Positions 51,549 to 61,310 of a DNA stretch of 64,000 nt are shown here, piece after piece (the stretch's first letter is position 1; each line of letters opens with the position of its first letter). Source of the DNA: DATBLE01 sp963841405. Its GTDB lineage: Bacteria; Actinomycetota; Thermoleophilia; Gaiellales; Gaiellaceae. The position numbers were made by a program, and so were the translations under genes. The notes under the pieces were generated by a model. The model ran no database searches. It saw nothing but the letters and a program-made list of their open reading frames with translations, and was not told the DNA's origin. Where the stretch lies: positions 53,384 to 117,383 of the forward strand of contig CAWJCM010000006.1 in the NCBI GenBank assembly GCA_963841405.1. Reading direction: 5' to 3'.

Positions 51549-51863
51549 TCACGGCGCGTAGTCCTGGGCGCGGCGGGCGAAGAGATGGAAGGCGGTGTCG
51601 GTGGCAAGGGTCACGCCGGGCGCCCAGCGGTCGTCCGGCGGCAGCTCCGCGACGACGCGCTGGGCCCACGCGTCGGAGTGCCTGTACTCGGCGGCGAGCC
51701 CCTCGAGGTCGTAGACGTCGCCGACGCGCTTGCGCAGCTCCGCAGTGATCGCATCGAGCTGCGCCTGGAGCGCGCGGTAGTGCGCGGGCGTCTCCCGCTC
51801 GGCCTCGAGCCGGCGGTAGCCGGCGGCCCACTCGTGCCGGACGAGGTCGGTGCCGATCGCCAT
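51549..51863 (-). CDS. helical protein of unknown function
   Basis: The 104-residue protein is mostly helical and soluble (V-R-H-E-W-A-A-G-Y-R-R-L-E; A-L-Q-A-Q-L-D-A-I-T-A-E-L-R), with W-A-Q-R-V-V and D-T-A-F-H-L-F-A-R segments. I do not recognise a family. TAGCAT (51870-51875, reverse strand) is six bases before the ATG, supporting expression. Confidence 0.72.
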   Translation of the reverse strand: MAIGTDLVRHEWAAGYRRLEAERETPAHYRALQAQLDAITAELRKRVGDVYDLEGLAAEYRHSDAWAQRVVAELPPDDRWAPGVTLATDTAFHLFARRAQDYAP

Positions 51864-51950
51864 CGTTCGATGCTACGCGACGCCCTCGGCGACGCGACCA
51901 CGCCCCGCATCGAGACCGGCACTTCGCCGTCGCCCGCTCGCCTTCGTCTC

Positions 51951-52445
51951 TCACGCGGTGCAGCAGCGATCCGTCGGCCACAGCGGCTCGATCTCCGCCA
52001 CTATCCGCTCGCCGAGAAGGTAGCCCGGGCGTGCGAGCGCGTACGCCGCATGGGCGTGCAGGCACTTGAGGCTTCCGTGGCGGCCGGCTCCGCCGATTCC
52101 GAGCTCGAGCGAAGCGCCGCCGTCGCTCCCGGAGCGGCCGGCGGCGAGGTCGCAGCGTACGGAGCGCTGCTCGTCGTTCCCGCGGGCGAGGCTGGCGGCG
52201 AGCGCGAGGTCGTGCGCGGCTGCCCGCGACCAGCGCTCCACACCGCCCGCCGCCTCGATCCGCGAGAGAGTCGCCACCAGGTGCGGGCAGGTGAGGTAGT
52301 AGGTGGTCGGGAACGGGTCGCCCCGGTCGTCGTAGGGCTCCTGCTCGGTCACCGCCGGCCGGCCGAAGGGGCAGCGGACGGCGACGCGCCGGAAGGCGCG
52401 CGGCTCGCGCGCCAGCTGGCGGGCGACGACTGCACGGTCGTCCAC
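51951..52445 (-). CDS. DUF501-family protein
   Basis: The 164-residue protein has V-A-V-R-C-P-F-G-R-P-A-V, F-P-T-T-Y-Y-L-T-C-P-H-L, G-G-A-G-R-H-G-S-L-K-C-L-H-A-H-A-A-Y and an R-C-C-T end: four or more cysteines and histidines that may bind a metal. DUF501 genes usually follow ftsB and eno in actinobacteria, as here. TACCCT (52453-52458, reverse strand) is seven bases before the GTG. Function unknown. Confidence 0.9.
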   Translation of the reverse strand: MDDRAVVARQLAREPRAFRRVAVRCPFGRPAVTEQEPYDDRGDPFPTTYYLTCPHLVATLSRIEAAGGVERWSRAAAHDLALAASLARGNDEQRSVRCDLAAGRSGSDGGASLELGIGGAGRHGSLKCLHAHAAYALARPGYLLGERIVAEIEPLWPTDRCCTA

Positions 52446-52464
52446 GGAGGTGAGGGTACTCGTG

Positions 52465-52770
52465 CTACTTCCGCGCGTGCGCCCGGCGCCACTCGGAGAT
52501 GCCCTGGACGATGAACAGGTGCTCGCCGGGCTTGACGAGGCCGAGCCGGCGTGCGCCGCGGACGAGCGACGATCCCTGCTCGATCTCGGCCAACCGCGTC
52601 TCCAGCTGGTGCTTCCGCGCTGCGAGGGTATGGACCTCGGCGGTGCGGTCGCGGAGCGTGTCTCGCGTATGCAGGTACGTCTTGACGGGCCGATAGTAGA
52701 GGAGCCCGAGCAGGACCGCGACGCCGAGCGCGAACAGGCGCATCCAACGCCGTCTTCCGAAGCGAAGCAT
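52465..52770 (-). CDS. ftsB: FtsB/DivIC-like cell division protein
   Basis: The 101-residue protein has a short inside end, one helix (L-F-A-L-G-V-A-V-L-L-G-L-L-Y-Y) and a coiled coil (T-L-A-A-R-K-H-Q-L-E-T-R-L-A-E-I-E) ending in A-R-R-L-G-L-V-K-P-G-E, the FtsB/DivIC plan. It should join the division complex with FtsL and FtsQ. It lies between pyk and DUF501. Confidence 0.9.
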   Translation of the reverse strand: MLRFGRRRWMRLFALGVAVLLGLLYYRPVKTYLHTRDTLRDRTAEVHTLAARKHQLETRLAEIEQGSSLVRGARRLGLVKPGEHLFIVQGISEWRRAHARK

Positions 52771-52807
52771 GGGGGCCCCGGTTCGACGCCGCCCCGCGTG
52801 CCTCCTC

Positions 52808-54223
52808 CTACGCCACGTCGACCTTGATCACGTTCGTCGTGCCGGGGATGTTGACCGACGTGCCCGCCGTCATCACGATCCGGTCGCCCGGCTCGATCAC
52901 CCCGCCGTCCCTGGCCGCGTCGATCGACAGCTCCCAGAGATCCTGGACGTCCTGTGCCTCCTTGACCAGCAGCGGGATCACCCCCCACTCCAGTGCCATC
53001 TGCTGCACGGCGTGCTGGTTGTGCGTCAGGGCGACGATCGGCCGCCGGGGGCGCAGCCGGGCCACGGCCGAGGCCGTCTTGCCCGTCGCCGTCGGCACGA
53101 GGATTCCCGCTGCGTCCAGCGTTTCGGCGATGTCGCACGCCGCGTTGGACATGGCGCGGCCGACGTCGGGCTTCTCGTCGGGGTCGGGCATCTCGTGCCG
53201 GTACCCGAGGCTCGGCTCGACCGCCCGGGCTATGCGGTCCATGTACGCGACCGCCTCGACCGGGTAGGCACCCACGGCGGTCTCGCCTGAGAGCATCAGT
53301 GCCGAGGAGCCGTCGAGCACGGCGTTCGCGACGTCACTCGCCTCTGCCCTGGTCGGCTCGGCGTGCTCGATCATCGACTCGAGCATCTGCGTCGCCGTGA
53401 TCACCGGCTTCCCGGCCTCGAGCGCCTGGAGGATGATCCGCTTCTGGAGGAGCGGCACCGACGCCGCCCCGATCTCCACGCCGAGGTCGCCCCGTGCGAC
53501 CATGATCGCGTCGGTCTCGGCCAGGATCTCGTCGAGCACCTCGACCGCCTCGGCCTTCTCGATCTTGGCGATCACCTCGGCGCGGGAGCCGACCTGCTCG
53601 ATCAGGCGGCGCAGGTCGCGGACGTCGGCGGCCGAGCGGACGAAGGAGAGCGCGACGTAGTCGACCCCGAGCGACAGCGCGAGCTCGAGGTCGGCGATGT
53701 CCTTCGGTGTCAGCGAGGGGATCGGCAGCGGGACACCCGGGAGGTTGACGCCCTTGTGGGCGCTGACCGGCCCGCCGACGACGACCGCGCAACGAGCCCT
53801 GCCGGCCTCGACCTCCTCGACCCTCAGGTGGATGAGCCCATCGTCGATCAGGACGTCGTTCCCCGGCGCGAGCACCTCGCCGATCACCGCCGGCGAGACG
53901 GGGAGATCGCCGTCGTCAGACGATCCCTCCGCGGCGATCACCACGTGCTCGCCTCTCGTCAGCGTGCGGGGGGCCGGCAGGTCGCCCACACGGAGCTTCG
54001 GGCCCTGGAGGTCGGCGACGAGCGCCAGCGGCCGCCCGGCCTCGGCGGCGGCGCCCCGGGCGTCCTCGGCCCGCGTGCGGTGCTGCTCGGGGGTACCGTG
54101 CGAGAAGTTCAGCCGAGCGCCGTCCATGCCCGCTCCCACCAGCTCGGCGAGACGCTCGGGCGGACCGCTGGCCGGCCCGATCGTGGCGAGGATCTTGGTG
54201 CGGCGGGGGGTTGGCGGCGCCAC
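52808..54223 (-). CDS. pyk: pyruvate kinase
   Basis: The 471-residue enzyme has K-I-L-A-T-I-G-P-A-S, A-R-L-N-F-S-H-G, A-K-I-E-K-A-E-A-V-E (catalytic Lys), M-V-A-R-G-D-L-G-V-E and M-L-E-S-M-I…P-T-R-A-E-A-S-D-V-A-N-A-V, all in normal order, plus the C-terminal allosteric domain. It makes pyruvate and ATP from phosphoenolpyruvate, the step after enolase, whose gene is upstream. TACGCT (54230-54235, reverse strand) is six bases before the GTG. Confidence 0.96.
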   Translation of the reverse strand: MAPPTPRRTKILATIGPASGPPERLAELVGAGMDGARLNFSHGTPEQHRTRAEDARGAAAEAGRPLALVADLQGPKLRVGDLPAPRTLTRGEHVVIAAEGSSDDGDLPVSPAVIGEVLAPGNDVLIDDGLIHLRVEEVEAGRARCAVVVGGPVSAHKGVNLPGVPLPIPSLTPKDIADLELALSLGVDYVALSFVRSAADVRDLRRLIEQVGSRAEVIAKIEKAEAVEVLDEILAETDAIMVARGDLGVEIGAASVPLLQKRIILQALEAGKPVITATQMLESMIEHAEPTRAEASDVANAVLDGSSALMLSGETAVGAYPVEAVAYMDRIARAVEPSLGYRHEMPDPDEKPDVGRAMSNAACDIAETLDAAGILVPTATGKTASAVARLRPRRPIVALTHNQHAVQQMALEWGVIPLLVKEAQDVQDLWELSIDAARDGGVIEPGDRIVMTAGTSVNIPGTTNVIKVDVA

Positions 54224-54345
54224 GCTGTGAGCGTAGCTAGATGGTCGACGCCGTGATCCCGCGTGCTCGGTTGCGCGATCGGACGCATCTGCGCCGCTTC
54301 CGGCTCGCTCACGCCCCGAGGCAGACGATCTCATGGCGCCGACCG

Positions 54346-55611
54346 TCAAACGCGGGAGAACGCGGACCAGCCCGGGTACTCGGCCCGCGGGCCTAGCTCC
54401 TCCTCGATCCTGAGCAGCCGGTTGTACTTCGCGACGCGGTCGGTCCGCGACGGGGCGCCGGACTTGATCTGGCCCGCGCCGGTGGCGACTGCCAGGTCGG
54501 CGATCGACGTGTCCTCGGTCTCGCCCGAGCGGTGCGAGATCACCGCCTTGTATCCGTTGGAGCGGGCGAGACCGATCGTGTCGAGCGTCTCGGTCAGCGT
54601 CCCGATCTGGTTCAGCTTGACGAGGATCGCGTTCGCGAGGCTCTCCTCGATCCCGCGCCTGAGTCGCTCGACATTCGTTACGAAGAGGTCGTCGCCGACC
54701 AGCTGGACCCGGCGGCCGATCCGCTCTGTCAGCATCCGCCAGGCGGCCCAGTCGTCCTCGGCCACGCCGTCCTCGACCGACACCAGCGGGTACCGGTCGG
54801 CGAGTCCGGCGTAGAAGTCCGCCATCGCAGCGCCGCCGGCCTCCCTGCCCTCGAAGCGGTAGGCGCCGTCCGCGAAGAACTCCGTCGACGCCGGGTCGAG
54901 CGCGATCGCAACGTGTTCGCGGTGCCCGGCCCGCTCGGCGGCCTCCAGAATCGCCTCGATCGCCTCCTCGCTCGAGCCGAGGTCCGGTGCGAAGCCGCCC
55001 TCGTCGCCGACCGCAGTCGAGAGCCCCCGCTCGTGCAGCACACCTTTCAGCGCGTGGTAGGTCTCGGTGCCGATGCGCATCGCCTCGGTGAACGTCTCCG
55101 CGCCGGCCGGGACGACCATGAACTCCTGGAGGTCGATCGAGTTGTCGGCGTGCACGCCGCCGTTGATCACGTTCATCAACGGCACCGGCAGCACCCGCGC
55201 CTCCTCGCCGCCCAGGTAGCGGAAGAACGACACGCGCGCCTCAGCCGCCGCGGCCTTCGCCGCTGCGAGCGACACGCCGAGCAGCGCGTTCGCGCCCAGC
55301 CGACCCTTGTTCGGAGTCCCGTCGAGGTCGATCAGCAGCCGGTCGAGGCCGGCCTGGTCGGCCGCGTCGCGGCCACGCGTCGCCGCGACGATCTCGCCCA
55401 GGACGTTCGCCACGGCCTGCATCACGCCCTTGCCTCCGTACGCCTCGCCGCCGTCGCGGAGCTCGACCGCCTCGTGGGCACCGGTCGACGCGCCCGACGG
55501 CACCGCCGCCCGGCCGAGCGCGCCGGACTCGAGCCGCACGTCGACCTCGACCGTGGGGTTGCCCCGCGAGTCGAAGATCTGGCGGGCGTGGACGTCGGCG
55601 ATGGCGCTCAT
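54346..55611 (-). CDS. eno: enolase
   Basis: The 421-residue protein has Q-I-F-D-S-R-G-N-P-T-V-E-V, S-G-A-S-T-G, V-G-D-E-G-G-F-A-P, Q-L-V-G-D-D-L-F-V-T-N and S-H-R-S-G-E-T-E-D, the full active-site set. It converts 2-phosphoglycerate to phosphoenolpyruvate. The ATG follows gaggagg and overlaps the mazG stop by four bases. Confidence 0.97.
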   Translation of the reverse strand: MSAIADVHARQIFDSRGNPTVEVDVRLESGALGRAAVPSGASTGAHEAVELRDGGEAYGGKGVMQAVANVLGEIVAATRGRDAADQAGLDRLLIDLDGTPNKGRLGANALLGVSLAAAKAAAAEARVSFFRYLGGEEARVLPVPLMNVINGGVHADNSIDLQEFMVVPAGAETFTEAMRIGTETYHALKGVLHERGLSTAVGDEGGFAPDLGSSEEAIEAILEAAERAGHREHVAIALDPASTEFFADGAYRFEGREAGGAAMADFYAGLADRYPLVSVEDGVAEDDWAAWRMLTERIGRRVQLVGDDLFVTNVERLRRGIEESLANAILVKLNQIGTLTETLDTIGLARSNGYKAVISHRSGETEDTSIADLAVATGAGQIKSGAPSRTDRVAKYNRLLRIEEELGPRAEYPGWSAFSRV

Positions 55612-56396
55612 CCTTGATCCTCCTTGGCGAGGTCGAAGTATCGATCCTGGTCGGCGAGCTCGAGCTCGGACCACGTCCGGCCGTCGGCGGCTGCGAGCCG
55701 CTCGGCTTCCTCGACCCGCGCGACGAAGCGCCGGGTCGCCTGCCGCAGCTCGAGCTCCGGATCGGCCTCCAGACGCCGGGCGACGTTGACGCAGGCGAAG
55801 AGCAGATCGCCCAGCTCGGCCGCGCGGCGCTCCGGGGATCCGCCGTCCAGCTCGCTCTTCAGCTCGGCCAGCTCGTCCTCGAGGTCAGCAAGCGCGCCGG
55901 CGAGATCCGGATACTCGAACCCGACCGCCGCCGCCCGCCGTTGCACCTTCCGGGCGTGCAAGAGCGCCGGCAGCGCGTCGGGGACGTCGTGGAACACGCC
56001 CTCCCGTCCCTCCTGCTCACGCTTGATCTCGTCCCACTGCCGGCGCACCGCGCCAGCAGTGGAAAGCTGCTGCTCTCCGAAGACGTGCGGGTGCCGCCTG
56101 ACGAGCTTCGCGTGCACGCTCCGTGCGACTTGCGCGAGATCTCCTTGGCCTTGCTCCGAAAGGAGCAAGGCCAACATGTAGACCTGGAAAAGCAGGTCCC
56201 CCAGCTCGTCGAGCAGCTTGGGGCCGTCGTCGGCGAAAGCGGCGTCCGCGACCTCATAGGCCTCTTCCACCGTATGCGGCACGATCGTCCGCGCGGTCTG
56301 CTCGCGGTCCCAGGGACAGTCGCGCCGGAGGCGCTCGGTCAGCTCCTGGAGATCGAGGAGTGCCCCGTCGAGGCCGACGCCGGCTTCGTCTCTCAA
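55608..56396 (-). CDS. mazG: MazG nucleoside triphosphate pyrophosphohydrolase
   Basis: The 262-residue protein has two MazG modules: C-P-W-D-R-E-Q-T, V-E-E-A-Y-E-V, E-L-G-D-L-L-F-Q-V (metal E-E-x-x-E…E-x-x-D) and a second at about 170-205 (E-L-G-D-L-L-F-A-C-V-N). It removes pyrophosphate from unwanted NTPs. The TTG start overlaps the upstream stop (ttga). Confidence 0.93.
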   Translation of the reverse strand: MRDEAGVGLDGALLDLQELTERLRRDCPWDREQTARTIVPHTVEEAYEVADAAFADDGPKLLDELGDLLFQVYMLALLLSEQGQGDLAQVARSVHAKLVRRHPHVFGEQQLSTAGAVRRQWDEIKREQEGREGVFHDVPDALPALLHARKVQRRAAAVGFEYPDLAGALADLEDELAELKSELDGGSPERRAAELGDLLFACVNVARRLEADPELELRQATRRFVARVEEAERLAAADGRTWSELELADQDRYFDLAKEDQG

Positions 56397-57412
56397 CCGG
56401 TGGTCGTGCCGGATGTCGTCGTCGCCGGGGGCGCGAGGCCTGGGGCGTACGAGATCTTCCCGTCGTACTCCTTCTTCAGCCCGTTCAGCCAGTTCTGCAG
56501 CGCGGCGTTGCGCTTCTGCTGGAGGAGCTGCTGGTTGATCGACGCCTTCACCTGCGCGAACGGCGTCGACTTGTGCGGTGTCGCCGGCTTGTCGGCCTGG
56601 ATGATGTGCCAGCCGTACTGGGTGTGCACCGGCTTCGACAGCTGGCCGGTCCGCAGCTCGAAGGCGACGCGGTCGAACGGCGCGACCGTCTGGCCCCGGG
56701 TGATCGTCAGCCGGCCGCCCTGTGCCTTCGAGCCCGGGTCGATCGAGTACTTCTTCGCCAGCGCGGCGAAATTCGCGCCGCCCTTCAGCTGGGAGTAGAG
56801 CCTGTCGGCGAGCGCCTTGTTCTTCACGAGGATGTGGCTGACGACCCGCGTCTGCGGCGTGGTGTAGGCCTCCCGGTGGGCGTCGTAGTACGCCTTCACC
56901 TCGGCGGGCGAGACCGTTGTCTTGGTGGTCACCTTGGTGAAGATCGCGTTGGAGAGCAGGTTCGACCGCAGGTCGTCACGCACCTCGGCGTCGCTCACGC
57001 ACTGGCGCTTCAGCTCGGCCCGGTATTTGGCCTCGCTCCCGCCGAAGTACTGGCTCTTCAGGTTCTTCAGCTGCGCCTCGACCTGCTTGTCGGTCACCTT
57101 CACTCCCAGCCCCGGCGCCTTCTGCGCCAGCTGGGCGCGCTGGACGAGGCTCTGGAGGATCTGGGCGCGGATCTGCTGGTACTCCGTCGTCCCCGCCTTC
57201 GGGAAGGTCTTCTTCTGCAGCTTGTAGCTGCACGCCGCCTCGCTCAGGCGCCGGTCGAGCGTCGCCTGGGTGATGTGGTCGCCGTTGACGACCGCCGCGT
57301 CGTCACCGGAGGCGGTGCCGCTGCCGGAGTCCTTGCTGTTGCTGTTGCTGCCGCAGGCGGCTGCGAGCAGCGTCAGCGAGAGCACGAGCGGAACAAGAAA
57401 AAGGCGGCGCAT
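56393..57412 (-). CDS. peptidyl-prolyl isomerase lipoprotein (PrsA/SurA-like)
   Basis: The 339-residue lipoprotein has lipobox L-A-A-A-C-G near 20, a SurA-type N-terminal helical domain and a parvulin domain (V-S-H-I-L-V-K-N…F-A-A-L-A-K-K-Y-S…G-G-R-L-T-I-T-R-G…Y-G-W-H-I-I-Q, about 205-290). It probably folds exported proteins at the outer face of the membrane. It is cotranslated with mazG. Confidence 0.92.
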   Translation of the reverse strand: MRRLFLVPLVLSLTLLAAACGSNSNSKDSGSGTASGDDAAVVNGDHITQATLDRRLSEAACSYKLQKKTFPKAGTTEYQQIRAQILQSLVQRAQLAQKAPGLGVKVTDKQVEAQLKNLKSQYFGGSEAKYRAELKRQCVSDAEVRDDLRSNLLSNAIFTKVTTKTTVSPAEVKAYYDAHREAYTTPQTRVVSHILVKNKALADRLYSQLKGGANFAALAKKYSIDPGSKAQGGRLTITRGQTVAPFDRVAFELRTGQLSKPVHTQYGWHIIQADKPATPHKSTPFAQVKASINQQLLQQKRNAALQNWLNGLKKEYDGKISYAPGLAPPATTTSGTTTG

Positions 57413-57440
57413 GGAGCGGCTGCCAGGGTAGCAGCGGCTT

Positions 57441-57962
57441 TCAGCCGCTGGCCGCCGGAGCGAAGCCCCTTGCATAAGAAACGGGTAAGAGTTTTTCGAG
57501 GACCGACGGGTTTGCCCGCTGGAGCGCCGCCACGAGCAGTTCGTCGCGAGTCGCGCGACGCACGTCCGCGTCGGTCATGCCGGTTGCGCGGAGCCGGGCG
57601 CGGTAGCGGGTCTCGTTGCCCCCGAACGCCGTTCGCTTGAACCGCCTGAGCCGGGCCTCGACCTGCGCGGGACGGATCACGATCCCGATCCTCTGCGCCG
57701 CGAGCTCCAGTCGCGTCCGGTCGACGAGCAGCCGAACGGCGTTGTCCTGCAGGCGCCGGTAGGCCTCGGTCCCCGCCTTCGGGAAAACCTGCCCCCGAGC
57801 CGCGTACGCGCGGCGCGACTGGACGAGCTGGGCATCGAGGGCACTCTGCGGCACGGGCCGGTCGCCGATGACCGCGACCGCGCCAGGGGGAACGGACGCG
57901 CTGTCGTGCCCGCAGCCGGCCGCCACGACGAGCAGGGCGGCGAGCAGCGCGACCCGCTTCAT
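57441..57962 (-). CDS. SurA-N-like lipoprotein without a parvulin domain
   Basis: The 173-residue lipoprotein (A-A-G-C-G, about 17) has the same N-terminal chaperone-type helical region as the next gene (V-F-P-K-A-G-T-E-A-Y-R-R; A-F-G-G-N-E-T-R-Y-R-A-R-L) but stops before a catalytic domain. The two are a likely tandem duplication with domain loss. It overlaps the mfd stop by four bases. Confidence 0.85.
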   Translation of the reverse strand: MKRVALLAALLVVAAGCGHDSASVPPGAVAVIGDRPVPQSALDAQLVQSRRAYAARGQVFPKAGTEAYRRLQDNAVRLLVDRTRLELAAQRIGIVIRPAQVEARLRRFKRTAFGGNETRYRARLRATGMTDADVRRATRDELLVAALQRANPSVLEKLLPVSYARGFAPAASG

Positions 57963-60900
57963 GCGGCACGCGCTTCGACGATCGCGTCCACCAGCCCGAG
58001 CGCGTCGCGGAAGTCGTCCTTGCGCATCGCCACCTCGTGCCTGCCGCTCGTGTAGACGGCGGTGGCCGCGCGTTCGCGCAGCTCGCGCAGCTCCTCGGAG
58101 CCGAGCACGAGCGGTCCGATCGTGATCCTGCCTCCGCGGAAGACGAGGTACTCCGCCCCGACCAGCGCGATCTTCAGCTTCGCCTCCTGGATCGCGAACA
58201 GGTTCTCGACAGGCTCGGGGAGCTCGCCGTAACGGTCCTCGATCGCAGCCTGCAGCTCGCGGAGCTCGTCCTGGTCCTCGACGAGCGCCAGGCGCCGGTG
58301 CAGGTCGATCTTCAGGGCCTCCGAGCCGATGTACGACGCCGGCACGTAGGCGTCGACCCGCGCATCCATCCGCACCGGCCGAGCTGCGATTCGCTTCCGG
58401 CCCGACAGCTCGGCGACCGCCTCGTTCAGCAGCTCGAGGTACAGCTCGAAGCCGACCGCGGCGACGTGGCCCGACTGCTCAGCGCCGAGCAGCTCGCCGG
58501 CGCCGCGGATCTCGAGGTCGCGCATCGCGATCGCGAAGCCCGCGCCGAGCTCGGTGTGGTCGGCGAGCGTGGCCAGGCGGGCGCGCGCCTCCGCCGTGAG
58601 CTCGGACGCGGCCGGGTAGTAGAGGTGCGCGAACGCAGTCACGTCCGAGCGGCCCACACGCCCGCGGATCTGGTACAGCTGCGCCAGGCCGAGCGCGTCG
58701 GCGCGCTCGACGATCAGCGTGTTGGCCTGCGGGATGTCGAGCCCCGACTCGATGATCGTCGTCGAGACCAGGACGTCGGCGTCGCCGGCGAGGAACTGCA
58801 TCATCTTCACCTCGAGCTCGCGCTCCCTCATCTGGCCGTGGGCGACGATGAAGCGAAGACCCGGGCAGAGCGCCTGGAGCCTGGCCGCGGCTTCCTCGAT
58901 CGTCTCCACCCGGTTGTGGAGGTAGAAGGACTGCCCTCCCCTTTCGTGCTCGCGCGTCAGTGCGAGCACGATCGCGTCCTCGTCGTACTCGCCGACGTGC
59001 GTGCGGATCGGGCGGCGCCCCTCCGGCGGCGTCTCGATCACCGAGATGTCGCGCAGGCCGGAGAGGGACATGTGCAGCGTACGCGGGATCGGCGTGGCAG
59101 TCAGGGCCAGGACGTCGACCTCGAGCCGGAGCGAGCGGAGCAACTCCTTCTGTGCGACCCCGAAGCGCTGCTCCTCGTCGACGATCACGAGCCCCAGGTT
59201 CTTGGGGACGACGTCGCGGGAGAGGACGCGATGCGTGCCGATCAGGATGTCGGCCTTTCCGTCCGCGAAGTCCTTCAACACCGCCTTCGCGTCGGCCGGT
59301 TTCCGGAACCGCGAGACCATCTCGACCCGGACGGGGAAGTCGCGGTAGCGCTCGCGGAACGTGTTCCAGTGCTGCTGGGCGAGCACGGTGGTCGGGACGA
59401 GCATGAGCGTCTGGCGGCCGTTCAGCGCGACCGCGAAGGCGGCCCGGACGGCCACCTCGGTCTTGCCGAACCCGACATCGCCGCAGACCAGCCGGTCCAT
59501 CGGGCTCGGCGCCTCCAGGTCCTCCTTCACGGCCTCGATCGCCACGCGTTGGTCTGCGGTCTCGCGGTAGGGGAAGTCCGCCTCGAGCCGTTCCAGCCAC
59601 TCGCCCGAAAGGTCGAAGGCGACGCCCCGCGCGGTCTGTCGGCGGGCGTAGAGTCCGATCAGCTCGCCGGCGAGCTCCTGGACGGATTCGCGCGCTCGGC
59701 TCTTCAGCAGAAGCCAAGCCTTGCCGCCCAGCTTGGAGAGCGCCGGGCCTTTGCCGTCGGCGCCGATGTAGCGCGAGACCTTGCCGATCTGCTCGTGCGG
59801 CACGTAGAGCCGGTCCTCGCCGCGGAAGGCGAGGAACAGGTAGTCGCGGGTGACCCCCGCCACCTCTTTGGTCTCGAAGCCGAGCAGCTTCCCGATGCCG
59901 TGGTCCTCGTGGACGACGAAGTCGCCGGTGCGCAGGTCGGCGAACGACCCGAGCGCCCGGCCGAGCCTGGCGTCGCCGCGCGGGGCGCGCTTGCGGAAGA
60001 TCTGCGTGTCCGGCAGCAGGACGAGGCCGAGTTCGCGCCACACGAAGCCGCGGCGCGCCGGGGAGACGGTGAAGTAGAGCCCCTCGTCGGCCGGGAGGTC
60101 GTCGCCCTCCTCCAGCCAGCCGACTTCGAGCCGGCGGATCAGGTTGGCGGTACGCAGTGCGTCGCCGCGGTGCGGGAACGCGACCACGACGCGCTGCCCG
60201 GCGCGCACGAAGGACGCGAGCTCCTGCTGGGCTTCGGCGAGCCCGCGGGCGGCAACCGCCGGGCGCTGCGCCTCGAACGCCGCTTCCTGTCCGCGCGGGA
60301 AGGAATCGAGCAATGCCGCGTCGCCGAACGGAACCGGGTTGAGCGATTCCTCCTCCCACACCCGCGCGACCGACTCCGGTTCGAACACGAGGTCCGGTTC
60401 GCGGTCGAATGGCGGCACGAGGTCGGCCGGTGCCCTGGGTTGCGCCTCGTCGTGGGGCAGCTCGGCCGGGACGAGGTCCAGCCGCCGCTCGGCGGCGGGG
60501 TAGACGGTCGCTTGATCCACCGGCCGGAGCGCCCTCTGCGTGAACGGCGAGAAGGCGCGGATCGCCTCGATCTCGTCGCCGAACAACTCGATGCGCAGCG
60601 GATCGTGGCCGGTGGTCGGGAAGACGTCGACGATCCCGCCGCGAACTGCGAACTGCCCGCGCTCCTCGACCCGCTCGACGCGCTCGTAGCCGGCGATCGC
60701 CAGGTGCTCGGCGAGGCTGTCGATCCCCGGCTCGTCGCCGACGGCCAGGTCGAGCCGCTCCGGTCGGGCTTCCGGCGGGGGCGACCCCTCGGCGAGCGCG
60801 GCAGCCGACGCGCAGACGACGCCGCTCTCGGCGAGCACGTCGAGCGCGCGTGCACGCTCGCCCACGAGATGCGGCGGCGGCTCGAGGCCTGAGCCCCAGC

Positions 60901-61210
60901 CGACACCGCGGCTCGGGAAGAGGGCGACATGCTCCTCGCCGAGGTACCAGCACGCCGCCTCGGCCGCGTCTCGCGCGTCCGCGTCCTCGGGGAGGAGCAC
61001 GAGCAGCGAGCGGCCGAGGTGCAGGTGGAGCGCCGCGAGGAGGAGCGGAAGCCCGGGCTCCGACACACGAGCGGCGGCTCCGCGCAGCCCGGCCGCGAAC
61101 GTCTGCAGACGCTCGGATGCCGCCAACTCATGCGCGAGAGGCCGCAGCGAGGGTGTGGTTGAACGATCGGGACGGTCCATGACGAAAGGCGGAACCGGGC
61201 GGTTCCGCAC
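57959..61210 (-). CDS. mfd: transcription-repair coupling factor Mfd
   Basis: The 1083-residue protein has the UvrB-like N-terminus (A-L-H-L-H-L-G-R-S-L-L-V-L-L), the CarD-like RNA polymerase-binding domain (G-D-F-V-V-H-E-D-H-G-I-G), RecG-like motor motifs V-C-G-D-V-G-F-G-K-T-E-V-A and I-V-D-E-E-Q-R-F-G, and the C-terminal TRCF domain. Mfd removes stalled RNA polymerase and recruits nucleotide excision repair. TAGACT (61217-61222, reverse strand) is six bases before the GTG at 61210, which decides this start over the ATG at 61180. Confidence 0.96.
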   Translation of the reverse strand: MRNRPVPPFVMDRPDRSTTPSLRPLAHELAASERLQTFAAGLRGAAARVSEPGLPLLLAALHLHLGRSLLVLLPEDADARDAAEAACWYLGEEHVALFPSRGVGWGSGLEPPPHLVGERARALDVLAESGVVCASAAALAEGSPPPEARPERLDLAVGDEPGIDSLAEHLAIAGYERVERVEERGQFAVRGGIVDVFPTTGHDPLRIELFGDEIEAIRAFSPFTQRALRPVDQATVYPAAERRLDLVPAELPHDEAQPRAPADLVPPFDREPDLVFEPESVARVWEEESLNPVPFGDAALLDSFPRGQEAAFEAQRPAVAARGLAEAQQELASFVRAGQRVVVAFPHRGDALRTANLIRRLEVGWLEEGDDLPADEGLYFTVSPARRGFVWRELGLVLLPDTQIFRKRAPRGDARLGRALGSFADLRTGDFVVHEDHGIGKLLGFETKEVAGVTRDYLFLAFRGEDRLYVPHEQIGKVSRYIGADGKGPALSKLGGKAWLLLKSRARESVQELAGELIGLYARRQTARGVAFDLSGEWLERLEADFPYRETADQRVAIEAVKEDLEAPSPMDRLVCGDVGFGKTEVAVRAAFAVALNGRQTLMLVPTTVLAQQHWNTFRERYRDFPVRVEMVSRFRKPADAKAVLKDFADGKADILIGTHRVLSRDVVPKNLGLVIVDEEQRFGVAQKELLRSLRLEVDVLALTATPIPRTLHMSLSGLRDISVIETPPEGRRPIRTHVGEYDEDAIVLALTREHERGGQSFYLHNRVETIEEAAARLQALCPGLRFIVAHGQMRERELEVKMMQFLAGDADVLVSTTIIESGLDIPQANTLIVERADALGLAQLYQIRGRVGRSDVTAFAHLYYPAASELTAEARARLATLADHTELGAGFAIAMRDLEIRGAGELLGAEQSGHVAAVGFELYLELLNEAVAELSGRKRIAARPVRMDARVDAYVPASYIGSEALKIDLHRRLALVEDQDELRELQAAIEDRYGELPEPVENLFAIQEAKLKIALVGAEYLVFRGGRITIGPLVLGSEELRELRERAATAVYTSGRHEVAMRKDDFRDALGLVDAIVEARAA

Positions 61211-61216
61211 GATTTC

Positions 61217-61222
61217 AGTCTA
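61217..61222 (-). promoter_or_regulatory. mfd leaderless -10 box
   Basis: TAGACT on the minus strand, six bases before the GTG of mfd, the same hexamer and spacing as at 18931 and 34062. Confidence 0.6.
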
Positions 61223-61310
61223 GACCGCGCTACCGCGTTGCCAACGGGCGCCGGGAATGGCTCGATCGCGGGCGCCGGATGGCCTCGATCACGACCACCG
61301 TTTCCGACCC

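Noticed and set aside
58037..60892. 951-codon open frame opposite mfd
   Set aside because: No recognisable domain; mirror of the mfd codon pattern.
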